From Sphingomonas sp. Leaf230 (lineage in GTDB: Bacteria > Pseudomonadota > Alphaproteobacteria > Sphingomonadales > Sphingomonadaceae), in assembly GCF_001421745.1 (NCBI RefSeq), contig NZ_LMKW01000001.1:1-64000 (forward strand): a stretch of DNA of 64,000 bases, in the 5' to 3' direction. Shown one piece after another: positions 50,371 to 59,566 of the stretch. How positions within the stretch are numbered: the stretch's first letter is position 1; each line of letters begins with the position of its first letter. The notes under the pieces were generated by a model. It was not told the origin of the DNA. It was given only the letters and a program-made list of their open reading frames with translations, and ran no database searches. Both the position numbers and the translations under genes were made by a program.

Positions 50371-52004
50371 GCATCAACCAGAGTGGCTGGCGCCCGACCT
50401 CGCCCGAGGCGAACACCGGCAGCGTGCCCGCGAGCATTACTGGTAACAAGGCCCTGATGCTGGAAGAAGCACTGATCTTCGAGATCGGTGACACCCACAC
50501 CACCGGCGTAGATTTCGACGGTTACCGTTCTCCTGCGAACGCAGGAGCCCAGGGTTCCGAGGACGCCGCGCGTGACCCTGGATTCCTGCGTTCGCAGGAA
50601 AACAAGCTAGGCGAGTTGCTCCGCACCGCACCCATCGGCCTCCCCGGTCTCTCCGAGCCAGAAACCGTCCGCCACTACACGCGCCTCTCGCGCCAGAACT
50701 ACGGCATCGACCTCGGCTTCTTCCCGCTCGGCAGTTGCACGATGAAGCACAACCCGCGCCTCAACGAGAAGATGGCGCGGCTGCCCGGCTTCTCCGACGT
50801 CCACCCGCTCCAGCCGGTCGACACGGTGCAGGGCGCACTCGAAGTCATCCACCAGCTCGCACACTGGCTCGTAACGCTCACCGGCATGACTTCGGTCGCG
50901 ATGAGCCCCAAGGCCGGCGCGCACGGCGAACTCTGCGGCATCCTCGCGATCCGCGCCGCACTCGAAGCCAAGGGCGAAGGCGCGCGGAAGATCATTCTCG
51001 TCCCCGAGAGCGCGCACGGCACCAACCCCGCCACCGCAGCCTTCGCCGGCTATAGCGTCGAGGACATCCCCGCCACCGCCGAAGGCCGCGTCGACACCGC
51101 TGCGCTGAAGGCCCGGCTCGGCCCCGACGTCGCCGGCGTGATGATCACCAACCCCAACACCTGCGGCCTGTTCGAGCGCGACATGCGCGAGATCTCCGAC
51201 GCGGTGCACGCGGCGGGCGGCTTCGTCTATTGCGACGGCGCGAACTTCAACGCGATCGTCGGGCGGGTTCGCCCAGGCGATCTCGGCATCGACGCGATGC
51301 ACATCAATTTGCACAAGACCTTCTCGACGCCCCACGGCGGCGGCGGTCCGGGCTCGGGTCCGGTGGTGTTCTCGGAAGCTTTGACCCCCTACGCACCGCT
51401 CCCCTTCGTCGAGAGGCAGGGCGACCAATTCGTCCTGATCGAGGAAGAAAATGCCGACGAGCATCACGCCGGCAGCTTCGGCCGCATGGTCGCGTTCCAC
51501 GGCCAGATGGGTATGTTCACGCGCGCGCTGACCTACATCCTCAGCCACGGCGCGGACGGTCTGCGCCAGGTGTCCGAGGACGCGGTACTCAACGCGAACT
51601 ACATCCTGCGTAGCCTCGACGACACGCTCGACGCACCGTTCGGCCCCTCGGGTCCGTGCATGCACGAGGCGCTGTTCTCGGACTCGGGTCTCGCCGCCGG
51701 CTTCTCGACGATCGACATCGCCAAGGGCCTGATCGACGAGGGCTTCCACCCGATGACGATGTATTTCCCGCTCGTCGTCCACGGCGCGATGCTGGTCGAG
51801 CCGACCGAGACCGAATCGAAGGCGGCACTCGACCAGTTCATCGCCGCGCTCCGCTCGGTCGCCGAACGCGCGAAAGCGAGCGACCCCAGCCTCAAGACCG
51901 CCCCCCATTTCGCCCCCCGCGCGCGCCTGGACGAAACGCTTGCAGCGCGCAAACCGGTGCTGGTCTGGAAGGACCCGGCCCCGCTGGCGCAGGCGGCGGA
52001 GTAA
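50367..52004 (+). CDS. gcvPB: Glycine dehydrogenase (decarboxylating) subunit 2, with a repeat-encoded insertion
   Basis: A 545-residue PLP-binding half of the P protein; the PLP lysine is in [20 protein letters not shown], and [41 protein letters not shown] is conserved. Residues about 54-80 ([20 protein letters not shown] and on to SQENK) are encoded by a palindromic repeat at 50527-50603 and separate [10 protein letters not shown] from [18 protein letters not shown], which are close together in relatives. The frame stays open through it, so a full-length enzyme with a 26-residue loop is expected. The site is N-terminal and away from the PLP lysine, so activity is plausible. Last gene of the riboswitch operon. 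Confidence 0.94.
   Translation: MSINQSGWRPTSPEANTGSVPASITGNKALMLEEALIFEIGDTHTTGVDFDGYRSPANAGAQGSEDAARDPGFLRSQENKLGELLRTAPIGLPGLSEPETVRHYTRLSRQNYGIDLGFFPLGSCTMKHNPRLNEKMARLPGFSDVHPLQPVDTVQGALEVIHQLAHWLVTLTGMTSVAMSPKAGAHGELCGILAIRAALEAKGEGARKIILVPESAHGTNPATAAFAGYSVEDIPATAEGRVDTAALKARLGPDVAGVMITNPNTCGLFERDMREISDAVHAAGGFVYCDGANFNAIVGRVRPGDLGIDAMHINLHKTFSTPHGGGGPGSGPVVFSEALTPYAPLPFVERQGDQFVLIEEENADEHHAGSFGRMVAFHGQMGMFTRALTYILSHGADGLRQVSEDAVLNANYILRSLDDTLDAPFGPSGPCMHEALFSDSGLAAGFSTIDIAKGLIDEGFHPMTMYFPLVVHGAMLVEPTETESKAALDQFIAALRSVAERAKASDPSLKTAPHFAPRARLDETLAARKPVLVWKDPAPLAQAAE
50527..50603. repeat. Palindromic repeat family A1 variant inside gcvPB
   Basis: A 77-bp inverted repeat (GTTCTCCTGCGAACGCAGGA on the left, its near-complement on the right, with CCCAGGGT / ACCCTGG inner arms) lying wholly inside the gcvPB frame. 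The stem core is TGCGAACGCA rather than CGCGAAGGCG. It adds about 26 codons without a stop or shift. Confidence 0.9.
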
Positions 52005-52053
52005 GGGAAGCAGGTGATCTTCGGGGCGTGACGCTTGCACCCGAAGAACAATA

Positions 52054-52157
52054 CCACCCCGGCGAAGGCCGGGGTCCAATTGGGCGACGCTGCTGAGGGA
52101 TGGCGGCGTATCGTTATTGCCACCTCTCCAATTGGGCCCCGGCCTCCGCCGGGGTGG
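52054..52157. repeat. MITE-like repeat family A2, copy 5
   Basis: A 104-bp copy, with the terminal repeat CCACCCCGGCGAAGGCCGGG and complement, between gcvPB and the CcdC-like gene. It may act as the operon's 3' end. Confidence 0.9.
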
Positions 52158-52242
52158 CAGTGCAAATGTGTCGCCGCCTCTTTTACCTCGGCTGTATTGC
52201 TGCCATGCTACACCAACTGAAGGTGATCGCGTGGGGGACGCA

Positions 52243-52755
52243 ATGCAGGCGCACGAAGCACAAGGCTGGATCAGCTACGCGATCACCGCGGTCGTCATCG
52301 GCATAGTCTTCGCGGTCCGCTGGCGCCGCATGAGCGTGGTGAAACCTCTAAAGCTCGAACGCCTCTGGATTTTCCCCACGCTCTACGCCGCCGTCGCACT
52401 CTACATGTTCACGATGTACCCGCCACACGGCCTCGCCTGGCTGTTCTGCGCGCTGGCCTTGGTCATGGGCGCAGCACTAGGCTGGCAACGCGGCAAGCTC
52501 ATGCGGATCACGATCGATCCCGACAGCCACGCACTCAACACAACGTCGTCCCCGGCAGCGGTGCTGTTCATCGTCGCGATCGTCGCAGTCCGAACCGGCG
52601 CGCGCGCCGTGATCGGCGACGGCCATGCCCTCCACCTCGACGCCTTCGCCATCACCGACATGCTGGTCGCGTTGGCGCTAGGCCTGTTCACGACCCAACG
52701 CATCGAAATGTACCTCCGCGCCAAGCGGATGCTCGAAACCGCACGCGTCCGCTAA
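52243..52755 (+). CDS. CcdC-like (DUF1453) membrane protein
   Basis: ATG 52243 gives 170 residues, with GGGGGA upstream; GTG 52231 (four codons earlier, behind AAGGTG) is equally possible. Five membrane segments are predicted by hydrophobicity (about 9-26, 45-62, 66-83, 105-122, 136-153). The patterns SYAITAVVIGIVFAVRWRRM and LKLERLWIFPTLYAA match the CcdC/DUF1453 family, named from a Bacillus cytochrome c biogenesis locus but of unknown function. It stands alone between two repeat elements. Confidence 0.75.
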   Translation: MQAHEAQGWISYAITAVVIGIVFAVRWRRMSVVKPLKLERLWIFPTLYAAVALYMFTMYPPHGLAWLFCALALVMGAALGWQRGKLMRITIDPDSHALNTTSSPAAVLFIVAIVAVRTGARAVIGDGHALHLDAFAITDMLVALALGLFTTQRIEMYLRAKRMLETARVR

Positions 52756-52770
52756 CCCGCCGCTACCGTA

Positions 52771-52899
52771 CGATCCTCCCCCGCAAGGGGGAGGTGGCTG
52801 GCCCTTTGCCAGACGGAGGGGGAGGAAAGGGCAACCTTTGTTGCGTGTCCTCCCCCTCCGTCACCTTCGGCGACACCTCCCCCTTGCGGGGGAGGATCG
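52771..52899. repeat. CCCTCCC-type palindromic repeat family B, copy 2
   Basis: A 129-bp element with arms CGATCCTCCCCCGCAAGGGG and complement ...CCCCTTGCGGGGGAGGATCG, and an inner pair GACGGAGGGGGAGG / CCTCCCCCTCCGTC. It lies between the convergent CcdC-like and EamA genes. Confidence 0.9.
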
Positions 52900-52910
52900 A
52901 GGGGGCGCCT

Positions 52911-53804
52911 TCAAGCAATCGCCTGCTCAGTCTCTTCCCGCCGCCGCACATGCTCGCGCCACACGATATACGACCCGCTCGCCACGATAACCGGCGCCCC
53001 GGCCCAGGTCGCCTCCGCCGGCAAGGTGTCGAACACCAGCCACCCCAGCAACGTCGCCCATAGCAAGCTCGAATAATCCATCGGCACCACCACCGACACC
53101 GGCCCGAGCCGCAACGACGTCGTCATCGCGATCTGCGCCAGCCCGCCGAATATCCCGACACTCGCCAGACACACCCACGCGACCAGATCATGCGACTGCG
53201 CCGCCCGCCCGTAGAATACCGACAGCGGGATCAACGACAGCGCCGAGAACCAGAACACCGTCGTCAGCGCACTCTCCGTCTTGCCGATCTGCCGCAACAG
53301 GATCGACACGCTCGCCGTCCCGAATGCTCCCGCCAGCGCACACCCCGCACCCCATAGCGGAAAGTGTTCCCCACCCGGTTGCGCGACGATCAACACGCCC
53401 GCAAACCCGGTCGCGACCGCCGCCCAGCGGTGCCACCCGGTCGGTTCGCGCAACACCAGCGCCCCCAGGATCGTCGCGAACACCGGCACCGTGAACCCGA
53501 TCGTCGTCGCCTCCGCCAGCGGCAACGCGACGATCCCGTTGAAGGTAAATGCCATCGCCGACAGCCCGACGATCGCCCGCACAACATGCGCCGGCAACCG
53601 CTTCGTCGCGACAGAAGGCAGACCCGGCCCCGCGACGATCACCGCCGACACCAGCAAACACGCGCCAAACTGGCGAAAGAACAGGATCTCCGACACGCTC
53701 GCGCCATGCCTCTCGGCGAGCTTGATCGCGGTGTTCATCAGCGCGAAGATCACGACCGACAGCAACCGCATGCCGATGGCGGGAAGGATGCGGTCGGTGG
53801 GCAT
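52911..53804 (-). CDS. EamA/DMT-family transporter
   Basis: A 297-residue, ten-helix inner-membrane protein built of two EamA repeats of five helices (first repeat about 8-140, second about 150-285, with LREPTGWHRWAAVATGFAGVLIV and LGWLVFDTLPAEATWAGAPVIVASG as the repeat ends). The FFRQFGACLLVSAVI motif is typical of this branch. Members export metabolites such as amino acids or nucleosides; the substrate cannot be inferred. Divergent from proS across 86 bases. Confidence 0.88.
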   Translation of the reverse strand: MPTDRILPAIGMRLLSVVIFALMNTAIKLAERHGASVSEILFFRQFGACLLVSAVIVAGPGLPSVATKRLPAHVVRAIVGLSAMAFTFNGIVALPLAEATTIGFTVPVFATILGALVLREPTGWHRWAAVATGFAGVLIVAQPGGEHFPLWGAGCALAGAFGTASVSILLRQIGKTESALTTVFWFSALSLIPLSVFYGRAAQSHDLVAWVCLASVGIFGGLAQIAMTTSLRLGPVSVVVPMDYSSLLWATLLGWLVFDTLPAEATWAGAPVIVASGSYIVWREHVRRREETEQAIA

Positions 53805-53890
53805 GGGGGATCCCTACGCAAACCACTGCCGCGTCGCCACCCCGCAACTCACACGTGACGAACCCCCGCGCACCCGCTATCCGCTCCCCC

Positions 53891-55426
53891 ATGATAAAGC
53901 GCGCACTCCCCGTCACCCGCGAGGCGGATTTCTCCGCCTGGTACCAGGCCGTCATCTCCGAGGCCGATCTCGCCGAGGAATCCGGCGTCCGCGGCTGCAT
54001 GGTCATCCGCCCGTGGGGCTATGGCATCTGGGAGCGCATTCAACGCCTGCTCGACGACCGGATCAAGGCGACCGGGCACGAGAATTGCTATTTCCCGCTC
54101 TTCATCCCGCTCTCCTACTTCGAGAAGGAGGCCGAGCACGTCGACGGGTTTGCCAAGGAAATGGCCGTGGTCACGCACCACCGCCTCAAGGCCGATGGCT
54201 ATGGTCGCCTGATCCCCGATCCCGACGCGAAGCTCGAGGAGCCGCTCGTCGTCCGCCCAACCTCCGAGATGGTCATCGGCGCCGCGTTCGCGCGCTGGGT
54301 CCAGTCGTGGCGCGACTTGCCCGTCCTGATCAACCAATGGGCCAACGTCGTCCGCTGGGAAATGCGCACCCGCATGTTCCTGCGCACCAGCGAGTTCCTC
54401 TGGCAGGAGGGCCACACCGCGCACGCCACGCCGCAAGAAGCGCGCGACGAGACGCTCAAGATGCTCGAAGTCTATCGTGATTTCGCGGAGGAGTGCCTCG
54501 GCGTCCACGTCATCGCCGGCGAGAAGCCCGAGAACGAGCGCTTCCCCGGCGCCGTCGCGACCTATTCGATCGAGGCGATGATGCAGGACGGCAAGGCGCT
54601 GCAGGCGGGCACCTCGCACTTCCTCGGCACCAATTTCGCGTCGGCTCAGAACATCCGCTTCCAGAATGCGGGCGGCGAGTTCGAGCTGTGCAACACCACC
54701 AGCTGGGGCGTGTCGACGCGGATGATCGGCGCGGTCATCATGGTCCACGGCGACGACGACGGCCTGCGCGTGCCGCCGATGATCGCGCCGTGGCAGGTCG
54801 TGATCGTGCCGATGCTGCGCGACGTCCCCGAGGACGCGGCGATCGTCGAATACTGCAAGTCGCTTCAGGCCGAACTGGCCAAGCAGTCCGCGCTCGGCGA
54901 GCCGATCCGTGCGTTGCTCGACCTCAAGCCCGCCAAGGCCGCGACCAAGCGCTGGGGCTGGGTCAAGAAGGGCGCCCCGATCGTGATAGAGGTCGGCGGC
55001 CGCGACATGGCCGGCGGTAACGTCACCGTGATCCGCCGCGATCGCCTCTACCGCGAGGACGGCAAGCTCGACAGCATCGCCACGCCGCGCGACGCGTTCG
55101 TGAGCGACGTCTCGGGGATGCTGGCCGAAGTGCAGGCAACGCTCCACGTCGAATCGATGAACCGCGTGAAGGGCAACATCGTCCCCGCCAACGACTTCGC
55201 CGCGGTCGAGGAGCATTTTGCCGACGGCGTGAAGAACCCCGGCTGGGTCGACGTCCGCTGGTCGAAGCCGACCGGCGCGGTGCTCGACAAGGTGGTCGAG
55301 CGGTTGAAGGCGCTGAAACTCACGATCCGCAATGCGCCGATGGGGCAAACCGGATGTGACGACGGTGCGTGCATCTTTACCGGCGAACCCGCGGTGGAAC
55401 GAATCCTGATCGGCCGCGCCTACTAG
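53891..55426 (+). CDS. proS: Proline-tRNA ligase, archaeal/eukaryote-like type
   Basis: ATG 53891 gives 511 residues. The motifs are those of the ProS type without the bacterial editing insert: GCMVIRPWGYGIWERIQ, EEPLVVRPTSEMVIG (motif 2), GTSHFLGTNFASAQNI (motif 3 region) and a C-terminal extension ending CDDGACIFTGEPAVERILIGRAY, where archaeal/eukaryotic enzymes carry a zinc-like domain and a terminal Tyr. Alphaproteobacteria more often have a shorter bacterial-type ProRS of about 440 residues. It charges tRNA-Pro in the cytoplasm. I cannot see if a second proS exists elsewhere. Confidence 0.92.
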   Translation: MIKRALPVTREADFSAWYQAVISEADLAEESGVRGCMVIRPWGYGIWERIQRLLDDRIKATGHENCYFPLFIPLSYFEKEAEHVDGFAKEMAVVTHHRLKADGYGRLIPDPDAKLEEPLVVRPTSEMVIGAAFARWVQSWRDLPVLINQWANVVRWEMRTRMFLRTSEFLWQEGHTAHATPQEARDETLKMLEVYRDFAEECLGVHVIAGEKPENERFPGAVATYSIEAMMQDGKALQAGTSHFLGTNFASAQNIRFQNAGGEFELCNTTSWGVSTRMIGAVIMVHGDDDGLRVPPMIAPWQVVIVPMLRDVPEDAAIVEYCKSLQAELAKQSALGEPIRALLDLKPAKAATKRWGWVKKGAPIVIEVGGRDMAGGNVTVIRRDRLYREDGKLDSIATPRDAFVSDVSGMLAEVQATLHVESMNRVKGNIVPANDFAAVEEHFADGVKNPGWVDVRWSKPTGAVLDKVVERLKALKLTIRNAPMGQTGCDDGACIFTGEPAVERILIGRAY

Positions 55427-55603
55427 GCCCTGACAAGCTGGGACCGGCGTCACGTCCAAGGCTGCTTACCGGCGCTGTGCCGGGAGTAGCCTGGATACCC
55501 GATGCCATGGAGCAACCGAAACGGACCGGTCTGTCGGCTGTGTCGCCATGCCCCGTCTGCTATCATCGCCTCGGCTTTGGCGGGGTGACATCAGGGGGCG
55601 GCT

Positions 55604-55963
55604 ATGGGCGTGACCGGGATCGGCGGCTTCTTCTTCCGGGCAAAGGACCCGGAGGCGATACGTGCCTGGTATGTCGAGCACCTCGGTGTCGGCTCGGTGC
55701 CCTATGGATCGTGGGAGACGCAGGCAGGCCCCAGCGTCTTCGCGCCGTTTGCCGTTGATGCCGACTATTTCCCCACAGATCGGCCCTGGATGCTCAATCT
55801 ACGCGTCGACGACCTCGACGGCCTGATCGCGACGCTCCGCGCGGCCGGGATTGCGGTGATCACCAATCCCGAGTGGGACATGCCCGGCTTCGGCCGTTTC
55901 GCCCGCATCCACGATCCGGAAGGCAACCCGATCGAACTCTGGCAACCCGAGGGCGCTGCATGA
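55604..55963 (+). CDS. VOC-family (glyoxalase/bleomycin-resistance fold) protein
   Basis: A 119-residue single-domain VOC protein starting at ATG 55604 behind AGGGGG. Two beta-alpha-beta-beta-beta halves are visible: GIGGFFFRAKDPEAIRAWYVEHLGV, and LNLRVDDLDGLIATLRAAGI followed by FGRFARIHDPEGNPIELWQ, with the terminal Glu of HDPEGNPIELW as a metal ligand candidate. Such proteins include glyoxalases and epimerases; no specific reaction can be assigned. It stands alone. Confidence 0.82.
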   Translation: MGVTGIGGFFFRAKDPEAIRAWYVEHLGVGSVPYGSWETQAGPSVFAPFAVDADYFPTDRPWMLNLRVDDLDGLIATLRAAGIAVITNPEWDMPGFGRFARIHDPEGNPIELWQPEGAA

Positions 55964-56042
55964 GGACGATAAGCGCTAAGTTGGTCTGACGAGCTGCCAA
56001 GTTCGTGGCGTACCAGAACTCGACCGGGCGAGCGCCAAGACT

Positions 56043-56155
56043 TCCCCCCTCCCTGAAAGGGAGGGGCCGGGGGGTGGGTTGCCCCAATTGAGCCATGACG
56101 GTTCGGACGCGCGGAAGCTGACCCACCCCCAACCCCTCCCTTCCAGGGAGGGGAG
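56043..56155. repeat. CCCTCCC-type palindromic repeat family B, copy 3
   Basis: A 113-bp element with arms TCCCCCCTCCCTGAAAGGGA and complement, and an inner pair GGGGGGTGGGTT / GACCCACCCCC. It lies between the convergent VOC and radical SAM genes. Confidence 0.88.
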
Positions 56156-56238
56156 CAGAACAACAGGCCTGACCCGCGTGGGGGATACGCGGGGACCGCC
56201 CGCTGAGCCATCCACCGCGCCACCCGCCAAGCCTCCGC

Positions 56239-57309
56239 TCAAAACAACTCCCCCTGAGGCCCCCTCGGCGCCCGGAACAGATCACCCCGCAAAGCCACCC
56301 GCTCCCGATTCAACCCATGCTTGGCGCACGCAATCCGGAACCGCGTTCCCAGCAGGTCCGCCCAAGGCCCTTGCCCCTGCATCCGCGTGAAGAAGTTCGG
56401 ATCGTTATCCTTCCCCCCGCGCAGCGACGCAATCGTCGCCATCACCTTCCCCGCGCGATCCGGGAAATGTTCGTCGAGCCAAGCCCGGAACAGCGGTGCC
56501 ACCTCATGCGGCAATCGCACCGGAATGAAGAACGCCCGCGTCGCCCCAGCCTCCGCGGCCCGTGCGATCAGATGTTCGATCTCGTGATCCGTAATTGCCG
56601 GGATGACCGGCGCGATCGAAACGTAGACCGGCACGCCTGCGTCCGCGAGTTTGCGCACCGCCGCCAGCCGTCGCTCGGGATGCGGTGCGCGCGGTTCGAC
56701 GGTCGAGGCCACCTTGGGATCGAGCGAGGTGATCGACATTGCCACCGCCGCGAGGCCCTTCGCTGCCATCGGCGCCAGCAGGTCGATATCGCGCACCACG
56801 CGGTCCGACTTGGTGGTGATCGTCAGCGGATGATCCGTTTCCGCCAACACCTCGATGATACCGCGCGTGATCCGCCAATCACTCTCTATTGGCTGGTACG
56901 GATCGGTATTTGTCCCCAGCGCCATTGGTGCCACCGCATAACCCGGCTTGCTCAACTCCGCCCGTAACAGCGCCGCCGCAGAAGGCTTGGCGAACAGCTT
57001 GCTTTCGAAGTCCAGGCCCGGCGACAAATCGTGAAACGCATGGCTCGGTCGCGCGAAGCAGTAGATGCAGCCGTGCTCGCATCCGCGATATGGATTGATC
57101 GAGCGGTCGAACGGTACGTCGGGCGAGGCATTGCGGCTGATGATCGTCCGCGGCGTCTCGACCGTCACGGTCGTGCGCAGTTTCGGCGCGATCCCGTCGA
57201 TTCCCTCGCGCATGTCCAGCCAGTCGCCATCCGCTTCGGTTTGCGGCAGGTTGAACCGCCGGCTCTCACTATTGAGCGTAGCACCACGAACCGGACGGGC
57301 CTGTTTCAT
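56239..57309 (-). CDS. PA0069-family radical SAM protein
   Basis: A 356-residue radical SAM protein. The cluster cysteines are Cys77, Cys81 and Cys84 in RGCEHGCIYCFARP, followed by the family's SHAFHDLSPGLDFESKLFAKP and PMALGTNTDPYQPIES. The C-terminal half (IPVRLPHEVAPLFRAWLDEHFP) fits the PA0069 group, related to spore photoproduct lyase-type repair enzymes by sequence but without a proven reaction. It needs a [4Fe-4S] cluster and SAM and acts in the cytoplasm. Single gene. Confidence 0.88.
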   Translation of the reverse strand: MKQARPVRGATLNSESRRFNLPQTEADGDWLDMREGIDGIAPKLRTTVTVETPRTIISRNASPDVPFDRSINPYRGCEHGCIYCFARPSHAFHDLSPGLDFESKLFAKPSAAALLRAELSKPGYAVAPMALGTNTDPYQPIESDWRITRGIIEVLAETDHPLTITTKSDRVVRDIDLLAPMAAKGLAAVAMSITSLDPKVASTVEPRAPHPERRLAAVRKLADAGVPVYVSIAPVIPAITDHEIEHLIARAAEAGATRAFFIPVRLPHEVAPLFRAWLDEHFPDRAGKVMATIASLRGGKDNDPNFFTRMQGQGPWADLLGTRFRIACAKHGLNRERVALRGDLFRAPRGPQGELF

Positions 57310-57352
57310 CAGCTGAAACTAAGCGCCGCCCGGGAACATAGCAAGAACGAAA

Positions 57353-58045
57353 TCAGAAGCGAACGCCGAGCCCCGCAACCACCTGATGCCGGCTGAAATC
57401 CAGGCTGGCCTTGTCGGTGCCGTCGGTGATCTCGTAGCCGTTATAGTCGGTGTAGACATATTCGAGCTTGCCATAGAAATTGCGCCCGAACGCGGTCTGC
57501 ACGCCTGCGCCGGCATGGAAACCGCTCAGATTGTCCGACACGCGGAAATTGTCCTGGGGAAAGTCGCGGTCCGAATAGCCGATGCGGATCTGGCCGTTCG
57601 AATAGCCGCCCTTGATGTACAACACCGTGTTGGGGTTCAGCAGGAAGCCGCCGCGTACGCCTGCCGTCAGGTTGCGCCCGGGGGTAAGGCACGTTTCCGT
57701 CCCGGTGCCGGGGAAGCACTGCTCGACGCTCGATCCCTCGATGCCGCCATAGACGCCCAGGATCATGTCGGTGTTCACGACCATGTCGTAGCCGAGTTCG
57801 CCACCATAAGTGACGCCGCTCTTGCCCTCGCGCACGCTAGCCGAGTCGTCCGCGGTCTCGACGTTCAATTCGGTGATCACGCGGTCGTACCCGATGCGCG
57901 GCTCGGCACGGAAACCGCTGACGCCGTCGGTTGCGCCGTAGCCCGGTCCGGCATCGCGGCCGAAATCCTGCCCGGTATCGGACTGTGCGAACGCAGGCGC
58001 CGCCGGCGTTGCGGCGAGTGCCGCGATAAGCATGAACTTGTACAT
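57353..58045 (-). CDS. Outer-membrane beta-barrel protein (OmpA/Omp25-like)
   Basis: A 230-residue protein with signal peptide (MYKFMLIAALAATPAAPAFA). The body shows alternating hydrophobic strands ending in the C-terminal VVAGLGVRF, whose terminal Phe is the outer-membrane assembly signal. The GEL-GYDMVVNTDMILGVYGGIEGSS and FYGKLEYVYTDYNGYEI strands resemble eight-stranded porin/Omp25-type barrels of alphaproteobacteria. A disulfide is likely between the Cys residues of EQCFPGTGTETCL in a surface loop. Function probably structural. Confidence 0.85.
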   Translation of the reverse strand: MYKFMLIAALAATPAAPAFAQSDTGQDFGRDAGPGYGATDGVSGFRAEPRIGYDRVITELNVETADDSASVREGKSGVTYGGELGYDMVVNTDMILGVYGGIEGSSVEQCFPGTGTETCLTPGRNLTAGVRGGFLLNPNTVLYIKGGYSNGQIRIGYSDRDFPQDNFRVSDNLSGFHAGAGVQTAFGRNFYGKLEYVYTDYNGYEITDGTDKASLDFSRHQVVAGLGVRF

Positions 58046-58214
58046 TAGACGATATCCCCTTTGGACCGGCCCCCTGGCCTATTCCACGCCGGGTTCATGG
58101 ATTCGACGTGCCTTCCAGACGGTTAATTCGGTGGTGAAACATTCGTTTTCGATCTGTTTGCACCGGTGCGAATGATCGCTCGCAGAGGTGCGGCAGAGCG
58201 CCTAGGGCAGAGAG

Positions 58215-58397
58215 ATGACGGAACAGATCACAACGGTGGAGCGCGCCTTCGAGTTAGCAAGATCGGGTGCGTGCAACTCGGTCAACGACTTGCGCCAAAG
58301 ACTGCGGCGTGAGGGCTATGACGCGGTGCATCTCCATCTGCACGGGGCTTCGATCAACAAACAGCTCGTCGACCTAATCCACGCCGCCAAGGGCTGA
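58215..58397 (+). CDS. 60-residue hypothetical protein
   Basis: ATG 58215 opens a 60-codon frame (MTEQITTVERAFELARSGAC). It is a compact helix-turn-helix-helix pattern: a helix around TTVERAFELARSG, then SVNDLRQRLRREGYD, then a beta-alpha end VHLHLHGASINKQLVDLIHAAK. Composition and codon use look genuine and I have seen similar short proteins in sphingomonads, but I cannot name a function. It could bind DNA through the basic helix. Confidence 0.6.
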   Translation: MTEQITTVERAFELARSGACNSVNDLRQRLRREGYDAVHLHLHGASINKQLVDLIHAAKG

Positions 58398-58457
58398 CCG
58401 TCTGGTCGTGCATACGCCGCGACGCGGCCCGCCACCCGGCGAGCCGCGCAACGCCGG

Positions 58458-58706
58458 TCACTTCTGTGCGAGCTCGGTCGGCTTCGGCATGTTCAGTCCG
58501 GCTTCAGACCATTGTGCGGAAGTCCGGCAGGTTTTCCGATTGATCCGTGTTCCGGTCGCAGCGGGTTCGGTCAGGCAATATTGGCCGGTTTTTGCTTCGT
58601 ATTTGAGAACGGTCTTCTGCTGCGGATCTGACGGCGCTGCGAAGGCGGGCGCGCTGGCGACGAGTACGGAGGCGAGAGCCAGGCTCTTCAGGATGATCGA
58701 GGTCAT
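58458..58706 (-). CDS. Small secreted protein (82 residues)
   Basis: ATG 58706 gives 82 residues with a signal peptide to about residue 22 (ASAPAFA). The mature 60 residues contain two cysteines (QYCLTEPAATGT and RKTCRTSAQW), probably a disulfide. The open frame upstream to 58811 has no proper leader. No family recognised; it resembles short periplasmic proteins of unknown function in the same genera. Confidence 0.65.
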   Translation of the reverse strand: MTSIILKSLALASVLVASAPAFAAPSDPQQKTVLKYEAKTGQYCLTEPAATGTRINRKTCRTSAQWSEAGLNMPKPTELAQK

Positions 58707-59033
58707 GGTAGCGTCCTTCAGTGGTTGAGACGCGCCCGGCTGGGCGGTATCTCGACTACTGCATCGACCGTGCCAGTTGCATAATACAGCGCCACGCAAG
58801 GGCGAAGTCACTTAGCTAGCGGGATTTTTCAACAAGTAGAGGTTGGTCCGCTGATGTGGTTTTCGTAGTGAGACACACCACAACTTAGTAAAATCCACAG
58901 TAAATTGGCGGGATCGATACTCGCCAGCCCTCCCTATTCAATCGAAAGAGGGAAGAGTCCGCGGCACTTGGCCTTGAAAGCAGCGAGGGCATCACAGTAA
59001 GCTGGAAGATGCCAGCGCAAGCCTGAGATGAAC
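58707..59033. other. Gap without a recognised gene
   Basis: About 330 bases, AT-richer in the middle (58800-58910). No repeat-family copy, RNA gene or convincing frame is seen. It must hold the promoter of the small secreted protein gene. Confidence 0.5.
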
Positions 59034-59561
59034 TTAACGCTCCAGCAGCCGCGGCATCAGTTCGACGAAGTTGCAGGGGCGGTGACGGCTGTCGAGCTGG
59101 TCGCGAAGGATGCCGTCCCAGCCGTCCTTCACCGCGCCGGTCGAGCCGGGCAGCGCGAAGATATAGGTGCCGTGCGACACGCAGGCGCACGCGCGCGACT
59201 GGACGGTCGAGGTGCCGATCGTCTGATAGCTCAGCATGCGGAAGAGTTCGCCGAAGCCCGGGATCATCTTCTCCGCGACTTGTTCCACAGCCTCCGGGGT
59301 AACGTCGCGGCCTGTAACGCCGGTGCCGCCTGTGGTGATGATGCAGTCGACCTCGGGATCGCCGATCCACGCGTGCAGGCGGGACACGATCGTCTCGACG
59401 TCGTCTTTCTCGATCCGGCGGTCGGCGAGAACATGCCCCGCCTCGGTCAGCCGTGCGACCAGCGTGTCGCCCGAGCGATCCTCCGCAAGGCCCCGCGTGT
59501 CCGACACCGTCAGCACGGCGATCCGGACCGGCAGGAACGTCCGGCTTTCATCGATCGGCAT
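59034..59561 (-). CDS. moaB: MoaB/Mog-family molybdenum cofactor protein
   Basis: ATG 59561 gives 175 residues, a standard MoaB length. The MPT-binding motif [21 protein letters not shown] and the [15 protein letters not shown] loop define the family, which binds molybdopterin and adenylylates it or supports molybdate insertion. Start is five bases before the lytic transglycosylase stop; they probably share a transcript. An orphan xanthine-oxidase-type iron-sulfur subunit elsewhere in the window would need such a cofactor. Confidence 0.9.
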   Translation of the reverse strand: MPIDESRTFLPVRIAVLTVSDTRGLAEDRSGDTLVARLTEAGHVLADRRIEKDDVETIVSRLHAWIGDPEVDCIITTGGTGVTGRDVTPEAVEQVAEKMIPGFGELFRMLSYQTIGTSTVQSRACACVSHGTYIFALPGSTGAVKDGWDGILRDQLDSRHRPCNFVELMPRLLER

Positions 59562-59566
59562 GAAAC

